Assembly (NCBI GenBank): GCA_001600455.1
Contig: BCKC01000005.1
Coordinates: forward strand, 310,001-374,000
Origin: Endocalyx cinctus
Taxonomy: Eukaryota > Ascomycota > Sordariomycetes > Amphisphaeriales > Apiosporaceae
Reading direction: 5' to 3'
Length of the DNA stretch: 64,000 nt
Made by a program: the position numbers and the translations under genes. Shown here in pieces: positions 9,465 through 19,964 of this stretch. The notes below the pieces were generated by a model. It was not told the origin of the DNA. It saw only the letters and a list, made by a program, of their open reading frames with translations, and ran no database searches. Each line of letters begins with the position of its first letter. The first letter of the stretch is position 1.

Positions 9465-11657
9465 ATGGATCCCCTTTCGGGAGCAGCCACGATAGTCGCT
9501 GTCATATCGCTAGCTTTTCAGGTCATCGAGTCGGCCTCCAAAATCGATAGGCTGATTAATAATATAGCCACGTTCGTGCCCGAAGTCTCCCGGCTCAAGC
9601 AGTCGACTACGGAGCTTCAAAGCTTGGTTCACGGCGTCCGGACCATCCTCCAACGATATTACGACGCAGGGAGCGAATACGCATTTGAGATTTCTACCTA
9701 CGTACATAATGCGTTAAATACGTGTAGTAACCGTCTTGAATCCGTCGATACGGTGTTGGAGGGCTGGATGCGGCCCTCTATCGGGAGACCCACGCTTTCG
9801 CAGCTCCGGGTACGCCTTCGCCATGCGTTCAGAAAAGACGACCTTGAATCTCTTGAGAATGAGCTACAACAATCCTGTTCCAGCCTTCAATTAGCGCTCA
9901 CTCTTCATTTAATGTAAGCCCCTTAACACGAGCTCAGTTAAAACTAGGCTAACATACATATTATCCAATAGGGCTTCCCAATTCCACATTTTAACTAAGA
10001 AGAGTCATCGTGCCATCGAATTCTCGATACATCCAGTGACAGCTACGTCCCAAATGGATCGGAACTCCGGGGTAGAACCCGTTTCATTAAATAATACAGT
10101 CAGGCTTGGTGCTCAAGAGATAATACAAGGTTCCGGATCCAACGGTAATAGTGGACCGGCATCAAGGCTTATGGAAGCGGCCGATCTATCATCAAAAATC
10201 GCCAACAAATCGGGTCATTCGGGCCGCCAAAAATGTTCAAAACGTTCGACAGACTTCAGACGACTACAAAAACAATCAGAGTGTCTCCTGAAGTTACCCT
10301 TATTTAAGTTATGGCTAGAGCTCCATATGTCACGGGTCAGTTATTCTCTGCCTACATATTTCATCAAGTGCGCTTGGATCATGACTCGCTCTACCGAACG
10401 ATCACTACGGTACATATTTTCGGAAAATGATATGGCGGGACTTCAACGAATACTCGAAACCCGAACAGTAGATCTCGATAGTATTACCATGGACGGATTC
10501 TCTCTCATAACGGTAGGATTTATCACATACCTAGCAACATGAATAAAAATCTCGTTCAAGTACGAGGATCTTAACCAAGTCAGCAGGTCGCTCAGGTCTA
10601 TGGGAATGAAACTGCGGTCACATGGCTGGCAAACCTCGGGTCGACAGTTGACCTTCAAAATCTTCAAATATGGTAATTACGTCGTATTACTTGGCATGCA
10701 TCTCACTTAGCAGAGGATCTGCGCGCATTAAATTCTCTAACTGTCGATAGCGCTTGCGATGCGGCGCCGATGAATAGTTGTTTCCCGGTATTATGTTCAC
10801 GGGCCGAGCTCTCGTGGAGCCCACCAGACCTCATCTTCCAAGACACGCTCAGTCTCGTGGAAGGGCCCTGGCTGATGGAACGGTACATGGCCAGCGAAAG
10901 GGACGGCATCTGCCTTCCCCCGTCCGAGTGGCTCGGCTCGTTGCTGGTAGTCCAGGTGTGTGCCTGGGCCAAGGTGATTGACATGGAGCGTACGTCTCCT
11001 TTGCCCACAGACGGGTCGATGCCAGGCCATCGGGACAGGATACTATGGGAGTCGTGGATAAAGTCGTCCGTAGAAGGCGGCGCTAATCTACATTACCTAG
11101 ACGAAAGCCACTGCACGGCACTAGAATCGTTAGTCAGAGACTATCATCCCTTCGACGCTCAAGAAATGATACAGTTGTGGCTCTCACTTTTAATTTCCTA
11201 CGGGGTAGATATGAATCGATATATCGCCTTCGAACAGAAGCGATTTCGAAACGCCCGGGAGGAGAAGGAGGACGAAGGAGAGGGGAAATGGCCTCGCGCG
11301 TGGCGAAAGCGCGACGTGAATCTCGCGTCGAACGGAGCGGGACCTCCGTCGGTGTCGGTGCGTTGGGCGTCCGACTTCTTCTCGGGACGCGGCAAGGAGG
11401 TTCTTCGAGAATTCGTCGACCTCGGCGACGAAATGGTGGATTCGCCGGGGCTGCTACTCCTGGAGCCGGCCGACGATATCTGGAGGCTGACGTGGCCGTT
11501 CGAACATCACGTCATCTGCTTGGAGTGCGCCGGAGAGGTATTCGGGGGCGTTTGTCCAAAGGCATGCCAATTACGACGGGCTAGATGGGCTCGGAAACAT
11601 GGCGTCGACGCTATCGTAGGGGCGCCGACTATGCCCGGTTCTTGGGTAGAGGGCTGA
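9465..11657 (+). CDS. Protein with fungal STAND-type N-terminal domain (PigL_N/Fungal_N-like), ankyrin-like middle
   Basis: Four exons (9465-9913, 9972-10512, 10596-10672, 10751-11657) give 657 residues. Residues 1 to about 150 start MDPLSGAATIVAVISLAFQV and run as amphipathic helices. That is the hallmark of the Fungal_N/PigL_N domain seen at the front of fungal NLR-like (STAND) proteins. Around residues 325-350 the text DMAGLQRILETRTVDLD...DGFSLIT looks like one ankyrin-type repeat. The C-terminal half is Trp-rich and globular-looking with an acidic segment, and is not recognised. No NACHT or NB-ARC P-loop is visible. Exon 3 is only 77 nt; its flanking introns were chosen because they restore frame and carry CTTAAC and CTCTAAC branch sites. 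An alternative acceptor nine bases upstream of 10596 would add Val-Ala-Gln. A role in non-self recognition or signalling is inference from the N-terminal domain. Confidence 0.7.
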
Positions 11658-12249
11658 TGGTTTTTTATCTCGGTTAGTCTGTATTGATTAGCAGTTAGAT
11701 GGATGACCTTTAAGGAAGTTTGTGTCTCTAGTTTTATGCACCAATCACTTTGAGCGGGGAGGGAGGTGCAGGAAGACCGAAGTTAAATTGCGTTTCATTT
11801 TCTGATATCGTCATTCAATTTTTTTTAATCCTCTCTATCCAGATGGGTTTCTATGAGTCAGAATAATTATCATCCGCTTTGATCGTATATTGGTTGCCGC
11901 TGTGTTTATGAGCCTTGCTTTCTGCACCTTGATTTTTGACAGCTGTACACTCCCAAATCTGGATATGACTGGCTATATCTAAAATATACTGTTTTTCCAC
12001 ACAACTATCAACTGATGTAAAAAAAAAATAAAAATAAAAATAAAAAAATAATGCAATAAAAAGGCTAAGTTAGATAGATATTGAGAAGAGTATGTATTGG
12101 TAAATGTTAGTAGAGTATTGATTTATGTGATGTGATAATATAGTATTATGAACGTCACGGCATGGCACAGTGCATGTATCGTATATACTTAGTCTGAGGG
12201 GGACTCTACTCCAGGTAGGGCCAGCTGAGGGTTGGTGGCACCTGTACTA
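11658..12249. other. Intergenic DNA, no gene seen
   Basis: No coding region is supported. It contains one arm of an inverted repeat (about 11931-11957) whose partner is at 12866-12897, and a short AAAAAT/AAAATA-type run at 12017-12048. Confidence 0.4.
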
Positions 12250-12578
12250 ACCCCTTAAGTGCCCGCTCAACATCGTCAAGGGCATTAAACTATGATGGGT
12301 AATCGGTCTAGCTATATCTAATTGATAGATTGGAAACAATCGAATGAACAAAAGTAGGTTAGGTTGTATTCCCTATAGTTTTTCATCATCTCGGATGGTC
12401 TCGGTTTAAATAGACAGAAAGGGGGCTAGCCCCCCTTTAAACGCATATTCATGTATCCGGTCTCCAAGATAGGGAAAAGATAAAACCGATAATATATTAA
12501 CCAGATGGAGCTTTACTACAACTAGTTACCGGGAGTAGTATAGTAGTATTGGCGATGCTGAGCTGGCACTTAAGGGGA
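12250..12578. mobile_element. Non-autonomous pogo/Tc1-like element (MITE), 329 bp
   Basis: The left end after a TA dinucleotide (12248-12249) reads ACCCCTTAAGTGCC then GCTCAACATCGTCAA with one extra C. The right end, as reverse complement before a TA at 12579-12580, reads TCCCCTTAAGTGCC then AGCTCAGCATCGCCAA. The terminal repeats match at about 26 of 29 positions, with C/T differences. TA flanks are expected for the Tc1/mariner/pogo group. There is no open reading frame inside. The exact middle (12418-12437) is a G5-CTAG-C-run palindrome. Related end fragments are at 12781-12839 and 17187-17215. An autonomous partner is not in this window. Confidence 0.65.
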
Positions 12579-13033
12579 TACATAATAAAATAATTCGAGA
12601 CTCGGGGCTTTCCGTAAGCTAGCACGCTCACCTCCTGTTTAATACTCTTGTAACCGACAATCATCCCATATAAATTATATATGAAGTATGTCTATTAAAA
12701 GAACTAACTTCTAAGTAGCTCAACTAGTAATTCTAAATAATAATCTCAATGGTATAATACCTCCCAAGCTCAACAGAATATGAGTGGCCACAGCTGATCA
12801 GCAATGTCTTGACGATACTGAGATGGCACTTAAATGGATACTTTGCGGAATTGGACTTGGTGTGCAGCTGCAGTGCAGCTGTCAAAAATCAAAAGTGCAA
12901 CTAGCAAGTGGACCTCACTTTCATGCCCAGTTGCCAGTCTACTTGTAAATGAGCCGGTAGGGATGCTTGAAATGTACAGCTCGCCCGAGGAGATTTCTTA
13001 TTAGCAGAAGAACCAGATGAATAGAGTTCACTC
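12579..13033. other. Intergenic DNA with a further pogo-like end
   Basis: Only the repeat end at 12781-12839 and the right arm at 12866-12897 are recognisable. No coding region is seen. Confidence 0.4.
12781..12839 (-). repeat. Truncated end of the pogo-like element family
   Basis: The reverse complement reads TATCCATTTAAGTGCC, then ATCTCAGTATCGTCAA, then TGATCAGCTGTGGCC. It matches the terminal repeat of the element at 12250-12578 with transition differences, and its TGATCAGCTGTGG interior is shared with the copy at 17187. The opposite end was not found nearby. Confidence 0.55.
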
Positions 13034-13355
13034 CTACGATCGACCCAGGTAGTCACATGTACCACATAGTTCATGCTCACAACCGTTACAAGTACCGGAG
13101 GTAGAGGATCGGGTCCGAAAGATTACTCCACAGCGACACTTAAGACAGGCCGTTAGATAATATTCGATAAAATGATGGAAATCGCAAATAACTTACGCAT
13201 TTCCACAAGAAATAACAACACCGACCAGGCCTAACTATAGCGACGTTGCAAGGCGGAATCTCGACCGTTGAATTAACGCGCAGCGGCCTCGCCCATTGTA
13301 GGACTGCGGATGTGGCGCCGTCGAATTTCTCAACTTGGGAGTGTGTCTGAGCCAT
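13034..13355 (-). CDS. Small Cys-rich protein, probable zinc binder
   Basis: Two exons (13355-13197 and 13138-13034) give 87 residues. The intron (58 nt) has a GTAAGT donor, CTAAC branch site and AAG acceptor, and joins WKC to CRCG in frame. The C-terminal 40 residues carry CCxC...CxxC...CxxC (WKCCRCG, TCNGCEHELCGTCD), a pattern like the small one- or two-zinc knuckle proteins common in filamentous fungi. Trp just before the first Cys pair is typical of that group. The N-terminal 45 residues are unremarkable. There is no signal peptide, so it is not an apoplastic effector of the usual kind. It sits alone between repeat-rich stretches. Function unknown. Confidence 0.65.
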
Positions 13356-15349
13356 GACGAACAATATTCTTCCTTACCTTCGTGATCGCGTGGGTAATTG
13401 AAGATTATGAATGCAGAAGGTGTTTTGAAAACAGGCGTCTAAAGTCGTTGGGCGCAAGTGTAGGTAGAGAGAAAATTAATTATGGTCGGAGTAAATATCG
13501 AATAAATTGCAGGCAAATATTTTAACTAAAACTGTCTCTGAAAGAAAATAGAATGGAAGGTTGAGTTTCGGATATTTTGATCGGAAAATGAAAGAAGAAA
13601 AAGCAAGAAATGAATTGGTATTTGATGGGCGGATGGGACGGATTCTGAAATAAGACCACCGCCGAGACTACCAGGAGGGGGAGACTGTTTTTTTCGGGCA
13701 GGGGTTCTAAGAATATGATCATTTTCACATCAAGTTTCTCACAGATATTCAGTGCAATTATGTATGACTCTGCAGTGAGACAAACATGATTTACTGGTCA
13801 AAATAATAGGTAACTCGGGAACTCGGGAACGGGACGAAATAGAAGAAGGCGTCTGCGACAAGTAATCATGATGATAGAATACAGTAGAGATCTCCAGGGC
13901 TTGTAATTAGAAAAGCCGAACCTGAAGGGCGATTGCATCCAGTCAATGCGATACCCGTCGGCGTTATTAGAACAAGCTATACCTAACGGTCAGTAACATT
14001 GGAGGTTGCCTAGGTAGGTATCCGCTCGACCTTAGGAAAATGGGCTGGCTTGAGTGTACTAGCCAGCGCATAGTAATGCGCCGTGACCTGATATCTTCCT
14101 TTAAATTGCACTGCAGCATGGTAAACTTGCCATTTTCTTTTCTTTTTCGGCTTTATCTTTTCTTGTTAGGGTTGATTTCATCCAGGGAGACGTCTCTATC
14201 GTAGCAGGATATGGGATTATGTTGATCCTCATACCGTATATATTTTGCCCATTTTATTTTGTTTCGGCTGTGCATATGGATGGTGCCACTTAACTGATGG
14301 TTCCTGTCAGTTATGTGGTTCGTTGAGTCTATTTAGATCGAATGGAAATGTGCAATCGAACAGACCAAGGAGAACTTAGGTCAGTTCACTCGAAAGCAAA
14401 AGCAATTAAAGTAAGGATGCCAATACATATAAATCGGGTAAGTTACTATACCGACCCGACATCCTGTTCCTTGCAGTCTTCTTCTCATTGTGTGTGCGTA
14501 TGCGTATAGCGATTAAGAAGATGGAAAAAAAGCTCCTTGAAATTCTCGAATCGCCCTTTTGGTAAGTCCATCCGAATACACTCTCGGATTCTTGATCGAC
14601 GATGAATATGCACGATTAAAATAGGATGTGTTTGGACGTGTGTACACGGAAGGTTCAAATAATAAATTATATGAAAACTCTTCCGTACTACGTGTTTCGA
14701 TGTTATTCGTCGGAATGCGAGAGGGTCGCAAACTCCTCCCTCTACGTTATCGCCCTAGGTTGAAGTATCAGCGAGGGTAAATGCGAGATACGTAAGAGTT
14801 GTAGTATGGGTGGGACGGAATAGGGCCAATGAAGTTGTATCCATATATGTTCATCAAAAGAATGGGGACGTATATGTGAGTGAGATTGTCGAATACCGAT
14901 TTTCAGAAGGACGAGATAAAATTCACTATGTGATGATGACTAGAGTAAAAAGACCAACCCTTTTTTTCAACCGGTGTGGGATCGGGGGGTATGGCTATCC
15001 TTTAATATAACTATTTCGATCCCTTTTTTTTTCATGCCCTGTACTTGTACTTGTACTTGTACTTGTCCTTTCTCTGTAAGCACAGCCGGATAATGGTAAT
15101 ATTTTAAATGTGCATTGTAAAAACAGGACGTCATTATCTTGCGTGAATGGTTGCATTGGTGAGGATGGGGTACGCTGGGTTCTTATTGGTTTATAAACGA
15201 AAAGTCGGTCTCATCAGGTTTTAGATCCTAATATAATAAGTTGACTATGACCTCCTCGTGCTTGTGAAGTCGTTATATCGTCGTCAGACAAATTTTTTTG
15301 TTTTTGGCTTTTTTACCATGATCATAATTGTCTAGTATATTTCCACGCA
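13356..15349. other. Intergenic DNA, no gene seen
   Basis: No coding region is supported. Two neighbouring hairpins occur at about 14044-14067 (GCTGGCT/AGCCAGC) and 14066-14081 (GCGCAT/ATGCGC). A (GTACTT)4 microsatellite lies at 15041-15065. The segment 15280-15349 is the probable promoter of the next gene. Confidence 0.4.
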
Positions 15350-16613
15350 ATGGATTCCTCGCCATCCAGAGCTAAATGTCGGTGCGTTCTCAGATAAATT
15401 CCAATGGTTATGCTTCATAATGCCCTAATAATAATCAGTGCCCTTGTAGAGCAGATGATGGAGTTTATAGACTCTTCCGAACACCATGTAACCTTCCACT
15501 ACATCGTATTCATGTTTCTCTCAAGTTCCCACTCCCAGCCGTATCGATGCGTTTTCCGACGCTGTACAGAAAGCTTTTCAGAGTCATATGAGATGTTCCA
15601 ACACTGTTTGAGGTGCAAGTTTTCAGATAGAGAAAGTATATGTCGTCAACTCTGTAGGAGATTAGAGACGTCCCAGCATCAAAAAGACAAATCTTCGCCA
15701 CTACTCGATACCTATCGACAATCCGACGAACCCGCGTTCTGCGAAGTTTCCTGTGATGCTTCGCCGACAGTGAACGGACGGTCAGTTGAACTTGGAAAAG
15801 AAACAGCAGATTACATACCACATGCAAGGGATAGCGACTGGGAAAAATACCGACCGCAAATTCAGCAACAATATATCCATGATAAAAAGAAGCTGAATGA
15901 AGTTCAGGCTCTCATGTTAGAGAGGCACGATTTTTTCGCGACGTAAGTAAGCTTATTGATTTTCTTTGGCTCGACTAATTCCGAGTAGGACGAGGCAGTA
16001 CAAGGCTCAATTTAAGAAATGGGGACTAGTCAAAAACACCCGACGAAGCGATCGAGAATGGAAGGCCACAAAAACATTGATACGAAATAAACATCATCCT
16101 CAGAAAGTTCCAGACTTCGATACGAGAAGGAAAGACGTGTCTGGGGGGGATCCTGAAGTGTCGTGCAAAAGCCCTGGTGTGCCATGTTCAACTGGTAAGC
16201 TGTCTCAAAAAAGGAAAAGAGAAATGCCAGATTTATTTTCTCGCATGTTAATTCGGCACTCAGATGATATACTACCGCAAGAACCTATCACAACTGATGA
16301 TATCAACATATCTGGATGTTCTTCCTTGTCCTCGGAGTTCTCAAGTCAAACTAGCTGTGAGGACTCGACATCTTCGAGAATCCAGGTTTCATCTAATGAT
16401 GATGAGCAACTGTCCTTTAATCCATACCATAATATTTCTCTCTCCGAGCCAATTCAAATTTATGAGACAGCCGTCGAAAATCTTTTTTCAGAGTATTGTG
16501 TTGAGGATCAGATTGGTATATACAACACCGACCGATATTTAAATCCATCATTTGATCTTGATCTTGACTATCCACGTCAAATTGATAATTTACGTCCTAA
16601 CCCGTCATCGTGA
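15350..16613 (+). CDS. Clr5-domain protein with Cys/His-rich N-terminus
   Basis: My model has three exons (15350-15381, 15439-15942, 15989-16613; 386 residues). The second intron is certain: GTAAGT donor, 46 nt, joining ERHDFFAT to TRQYKAQFKKWG. The joined segment, DWEKYRPQIQQQYIHDKKKL through KKWGLVKN, is a Clr5 domain, a DNA-associated domain of ascomycete nuclear proteins. Before it is RCVFRRCTESFSESYEMFQH, a C2H2-like finger. The C-terminal third is acidic and Ser-rich. The 5' end is less sure. Exon 1 (MDSSPSRAKC) uses a GTGCGT donor, and a further 51-nt intron at 15488-15538 would also keep frame and give SSEHH/PYRC. It may be a transcription-related protein; its target is unknown. Confidence 0.7.
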
Positions 16614-16830
16614 GTCTGATATCGTATCAATCATATCATTTGGTACAAAGCTAGAGACTTCCCAGACGATCGAAGAAGGTTCAGATAAAGAAAATTTAAA
16701 CTTATCCATATCCAAACAGCCTGCAATCAAATAGCAGACTCCAACTCAGCATATCCTATCTCTACGAAGTCTATGCTAAGCTTTATATACCGAAAGATGA
16801 TACCATATCAAGATTGGCGTCATATCAACT

Positions 16831-16886
16831 ACCCCTTTACACCTTTACCCCTTTACCCCTTTACCCCTTTACCCCTTTACCCCTTT
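16831..16886. repeat. Tandem array of ACCCCTTT, about seven units
   Basis: The 8-bp unit is repeated about seven times with one variant unit (ACACCTTT). It resembles a C-rich telomere-like repeat but differs from the fungal CCCTAA unit and is internal, so it is called a minisatellite. Confidence 0.85.
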
Positions 16887-16902
16887 TGTCCAGCGTACTG
16901 GT

Positions 16903-16969
16903 TTTTGTTTCCTTTGTTTCTTTTCCTTTGTTTCTTTTCCTTTGTTCCTTTTCATTTGTTTCTTTTCAT
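16903..16969. repeat. Tandem pyrimidine-rich array, 14-bp unit
   Basis: About four imperfect copies of TTTCTTTTCCTTTG follow the ACCCCTTT array directly. Both arrays are strongly pyrimidine-rich on the plus strand. Confidence 0.75.
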
Positions 16970-17186
16970 ACATGTATGTATTTGTGATATATTGGTTCAA
17001 ACTATGAGTCCAATACCTTTTAAAAAAAAAAAAAAAAACAAGAAATCAACTTTCACGGACCTGATAAACTAGGTAGTAGATATATGTATGGTAAAGTTTT
17101 TAGAACAGGTCGCTGTAAGGCTTATAAACAGTGTGTACTTATCGTTTAAAAGTACTTATATGAGCTGTGAGGTGTGTGGCTCGATA

Positions 17187-17215
17187 ACCCCTTAACTGCA
17201 AACTCGGCATCGCCA
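17187..17215 (+). repeat. End fragment of the pogo-like element family
   Basis: After a TA at 17185-17186 the sequence reads ACCCCTTAACTGCAAACTCG followed by GCATCGCCA, a diverged copy of the terminal repeat of the element at 12250-12578. TGATCAGCTGTGG follows at about 17243, shared with the copy at 12781. No matching right end was found, so the copy is truncated or too diverged to see. Confidence 0.5.
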
Positions 17216-17339
17216 AAACGCTATGCCAGAGGTTTTGGCCTTGATCAGCTGTGGTTGGCTGCCATATCGAGCAAAGAATTGCTTAGCCAATTTACTTACT
17301 GAAGCTGGCAAGTGAAATTGTCCCCTTCATAGTATATGT

Positions 17340-18165
17340 ACGGTATATACACTGTGCCCTGCCGTGACACATGTAGCCGCCATGGCCAGCTGCGTAAGGC
17401 CAAATGGTCTTCATCTAATTCCTTACTCTCATACCTGGATTCACTTCATCGCCCTAGGCATCATACATACATCCACCGTTCTCTTCATAGAAGAAGCGAT
17501 TGTCTCTGCACAACCCACACCATTCGGTCCGCGCCTTAGTGCAATTTCTCAGATCTACGGCAACGTCCTCGGGCTCAGGCTCATGGATCACGTTGTTTGT
17601 CGACGGCCTCACATACAGATCGAGCTATTCACTGGGCGGGTTTAGTGTAAATACTTGTATTGAGCGTCTGCCACGTGGGCGCAACATCATCAGACTTCTC
17701 CGCGCGCCACGAAAGTTATCTACCAGTGTATTCAAAGAGAGGCTTGTGTCTGCGCGCGTTGTTCTCCTCCGTGTATTGGATATGGGATACATATTTCATG
17801 CTAATAATAATCCACAACGCACTTTCCATCGAATCCGTCTTTTTTCTTGCGGCGGGATTCGAACGCGGCATGGGCTCCCATGATTCGGACCCGTATGGGA
17901 AGCCTATACGCTACGACGTTTCTGGGGTAATGTTCTAGCACCAACTGGATAGTAGACTTTTCGAAGCGTTCATTCCGGCGTTCCTACGCCCCACTCCCCG
18001 AAACAGGAGTAGTATTCCAAGGAACGCTCTCCGTGCGGGCTATCCATTCCTCCTACCCGCCTTTTCCCATACTGTTGTTAACTGGAGCACGATGAATAGG
18101 GGTAACGTAGTACATGAGCTGCCATTCTTTCTTTTCAGTACATCATCTATTGGGGATAAATGCTG
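17340..18165 (+). pseudogene. Broken wax-synthase-like (MBOAT_2) membrane acyltransferase
   Basis: Several plus-strand frames give pieces of one multi-span membrane protein. They are an N-terminal hydrophobic part (from about 17364, HLIPYSHTWIHFIALGII), a transmembrane part at 17740-17880 (SSVYWIWDTYFMLIII, then SIESVFFLAAGFERG), the motif EAYTLRRFWG at about 17899-17928, and AFSHTVVNW followed by NVVHELPFFLF at 18058-18138. EAYTLRRFWG is the signature of fungal wax-synthase-domain proteins (TRI7-like acetyltransferases of secondary metabolism). Frame changes between these parts cannot be bridged with plausible introns, and a stop follows the motif. I therefore call it a pseudogene; an unusual spliced gene is the alternative. 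No biosynthetic core gene is nearby. Confidence 0.6.
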
Positions 18166-18824
18166 ATCTAAAAATTATTATATAAATACAAATTAAGTGC
18201 GGGGAGCCATATCTCGCTGCGTTTTCTTGGTTCCGTCTAGATTTTCCTCGTCTTTGCATGTATTTTCCCGGCGTAGCAATACCCAACGGTTTTAGCGATG
18301 GTGGGGAAAAAGGCTTGTTTTGATGCTTTCTCTTGAATCGATTGATGGGGGAACCCATGGCAAATCGAAAGATCAAAGAAAAGTTGGAGCAGCTGGTAGT
18401 ATGCCAAAAGTAAGCACCGCAGGATCATGTAGTTGGTTGAAAAGGGTATTGATGTACAGCGGCTGAGGCGCCTTTAGTTAACCAACTGCATACTTTTACC
18501 TAATAGGTGCCCGCAGCTCTTGTTTATCTTGGTAAATAGGTTAAAAAGCCGCAATAGAGGTTACATTGAATTGCGCCAAATTTAAATTGTTTTGGTCTAT
18601 CAGCTACCTCGAGTCTGGGACCTGAGAGAGCAACAGTCAGTCACTACATATTCTGGGTAGCTACCTGAGTACGTGCTACTCCACTACATACAGTGTCATA
18701 TTTCCTCGTACCTATATTGGTCCGCGTTAGCATACATGGACTTCTACATAGGTACTTTATTACCGCCCAGTCTCTATTATTGACTGACCGCGCAGTCGCA
18801 ATACTATTTTTCCATACATAAAAA
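18166..18824. other. Intergenic DNA, no gene seen
   Basis: Possible further decay of the acyltransferase relic, then the promoter side of the gene at 18825. No domain is recognised on either strand. Confidence 0.35.
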
Positions 18825-19964
18825 ATGGATAATGCAAGAGGCAAATCAATCGAGAACGACCAGCAGACACATGCAGGCTCTCATCGAGCGAGTGAAGACC
18901 TCCAAAGCGACGTAGTCATGTCTAAGGTGCACGTGGAGGCGACCTCCTCCACTCCGTACCACCCCTTTCCGTCCGTTATGAAAGCATACTACCAGCTGAA
19001 TTTCTCGGGACTCAAGACCTTCCATCTCTGCGGTGAGAGTGAAGACGATCGTATATTCGCAGTCAAGCGTACATCCGTCCACTTTATCATGCGATGTCAT
19101 TCCACCGCCGACTTCCCATACCTGGAGCATGGCTTTCTCTTTTTGTCTTGGCTATAATTAACGTGAGAAGCAAGGCTGACTTGGGTATTCCTAGTACACT
19201 ACGGTCTAAGCTCAACGCCGCCGCTCGGCGTATTGCCGGGGCTATACCTATACGATGGCCCGACAACCAAAGACCGTCTATTTGCGGCGACGGGAGATGA
19301 GTCACATCATGCCTCCAGACCCTACGGCTTCAATCTCAACAGGTATGTTTGCAGTATCATATCCCAGTTCTCCAAAGATGAATACTTCCTGCTGACCTGT
19401 AGTGGTGAATAATCAAGCGTCATCGTCATGCCTTCACGGAAGGACAGCGGGTATGTTTTCGAGAATATGCGTGCCCGTTCTACGCCCGATCACGGTATCG
19501 CATTCAGGTTCAAGGTCGAGGTAGGAATCAACCTGAAGATGAGCTGGGAAACGTTCGAGTGGAAACAAATTACATTCCGCAAAAGGGACGACGACACGAA
19601 AGCAGGCGGCTTTAAGCTGCTTTGGCTCAAGTCGGAATCCAACTCTAGCGTCGCGCAGGGCGAGAGTTCGACCGCGTCACGGGGCGCGACAGAAGCAGAC
19701 GAAGACGACCGAGGCAACGAAGTCGTCGCGGTGTTCTCTTGGACCAGAACCCTAACGAACATTACGCATCCATTCGATATCAGGTTCATGGGCAGCGGCT
19801 TGTCAGGTAAGATGGGCGATCGCTGGGCTCTGATGGTTACTATCACGGCTTTGAGACTTTGGCTGCTCCGTTGGAACCAGAAGCTGAATCTACCAACTGT
19901 ATTTGCGGCCGAGAAGGTGATGGCGGCCAAGAATAAAGGCAAAGGTCAGAATCATAAGGAATGA
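18825..19964 (+). CDS. Conserved filamentous-fungal protein of unknown function
   Basis: Three exons (18825-19068, 19195-19342, 19418-19964) give 312 residues. The first intron has a GTACAT donor and joins IFAVK to LHYGLSS. The second has GTATGT and a CAAG acceptor and joins FNLN to SVIVMPSR. Each intron carries a GCTGAC branch-like site. The product has the layout of a large uncharacterised ascomycete family: a front part with FxxxYxLxFSGLKTFHLCG and LYLYDGPTTKD, and a back part with FEWK, GGFKL, VAVFSWTRTLTNITHPFDIR, GSGLSGKMGDRWALM and a final helix TALRLWLLRWN. The beta-rich pattern with a closing helix recalls the tubby/LURP-one-like fold, but that is a guess. Without the introns the gene would look broken, so the splice model matters. 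Confidence 0.7.

Larger units (their letters stand above)
11929..12905. repeat. About 1-kb interval bounded by 26-27-bp inverted arms
   Basis: The left arm (about 11931-11957) contains CTTGATTTTTGACAGCTG. The right arm, read as reverse complement from about 12897, contains TTTGATTTTTGACAGCTG with the same flanking TGCAC and AC. Arms agree at about 25 of 27 positions with one indel. The interval encloses the smaller pogo-like element at 12250-12578. It may be a non-autonomous DNA element with another inserted in it, or two independent insertions of one repeat. Confidence 0.4.
16614..17339. other. Intergenic DNA with tandem simple repeats
   Basis: No gene is supported. It contains the two tandem arrays listed separately, an A run near 17022-17038, and a repeat end at 17187-17215. 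Confidence 0.4.

Noticed and set aside
16552..16734. Extra terminal exon of the Clr5 gene using the GTGAGT at 16610-16620
   Set aside because: The splice phases do not fit the open frame downstream; the stop at 16611-16613 is simpler.
16831..16886. Telomere repeat
   Set aside because: The unit ACCCCTTT is not the CCCTAA fungal telomere unit and the array is short and internal.
17845..17880. Possible tRNA T-arm (GGGATTCGAACGC)
   Set aside because: No acceptor stem, D-arm or anticodon arm can be built around it, and it lies within the acyltransferase relic.
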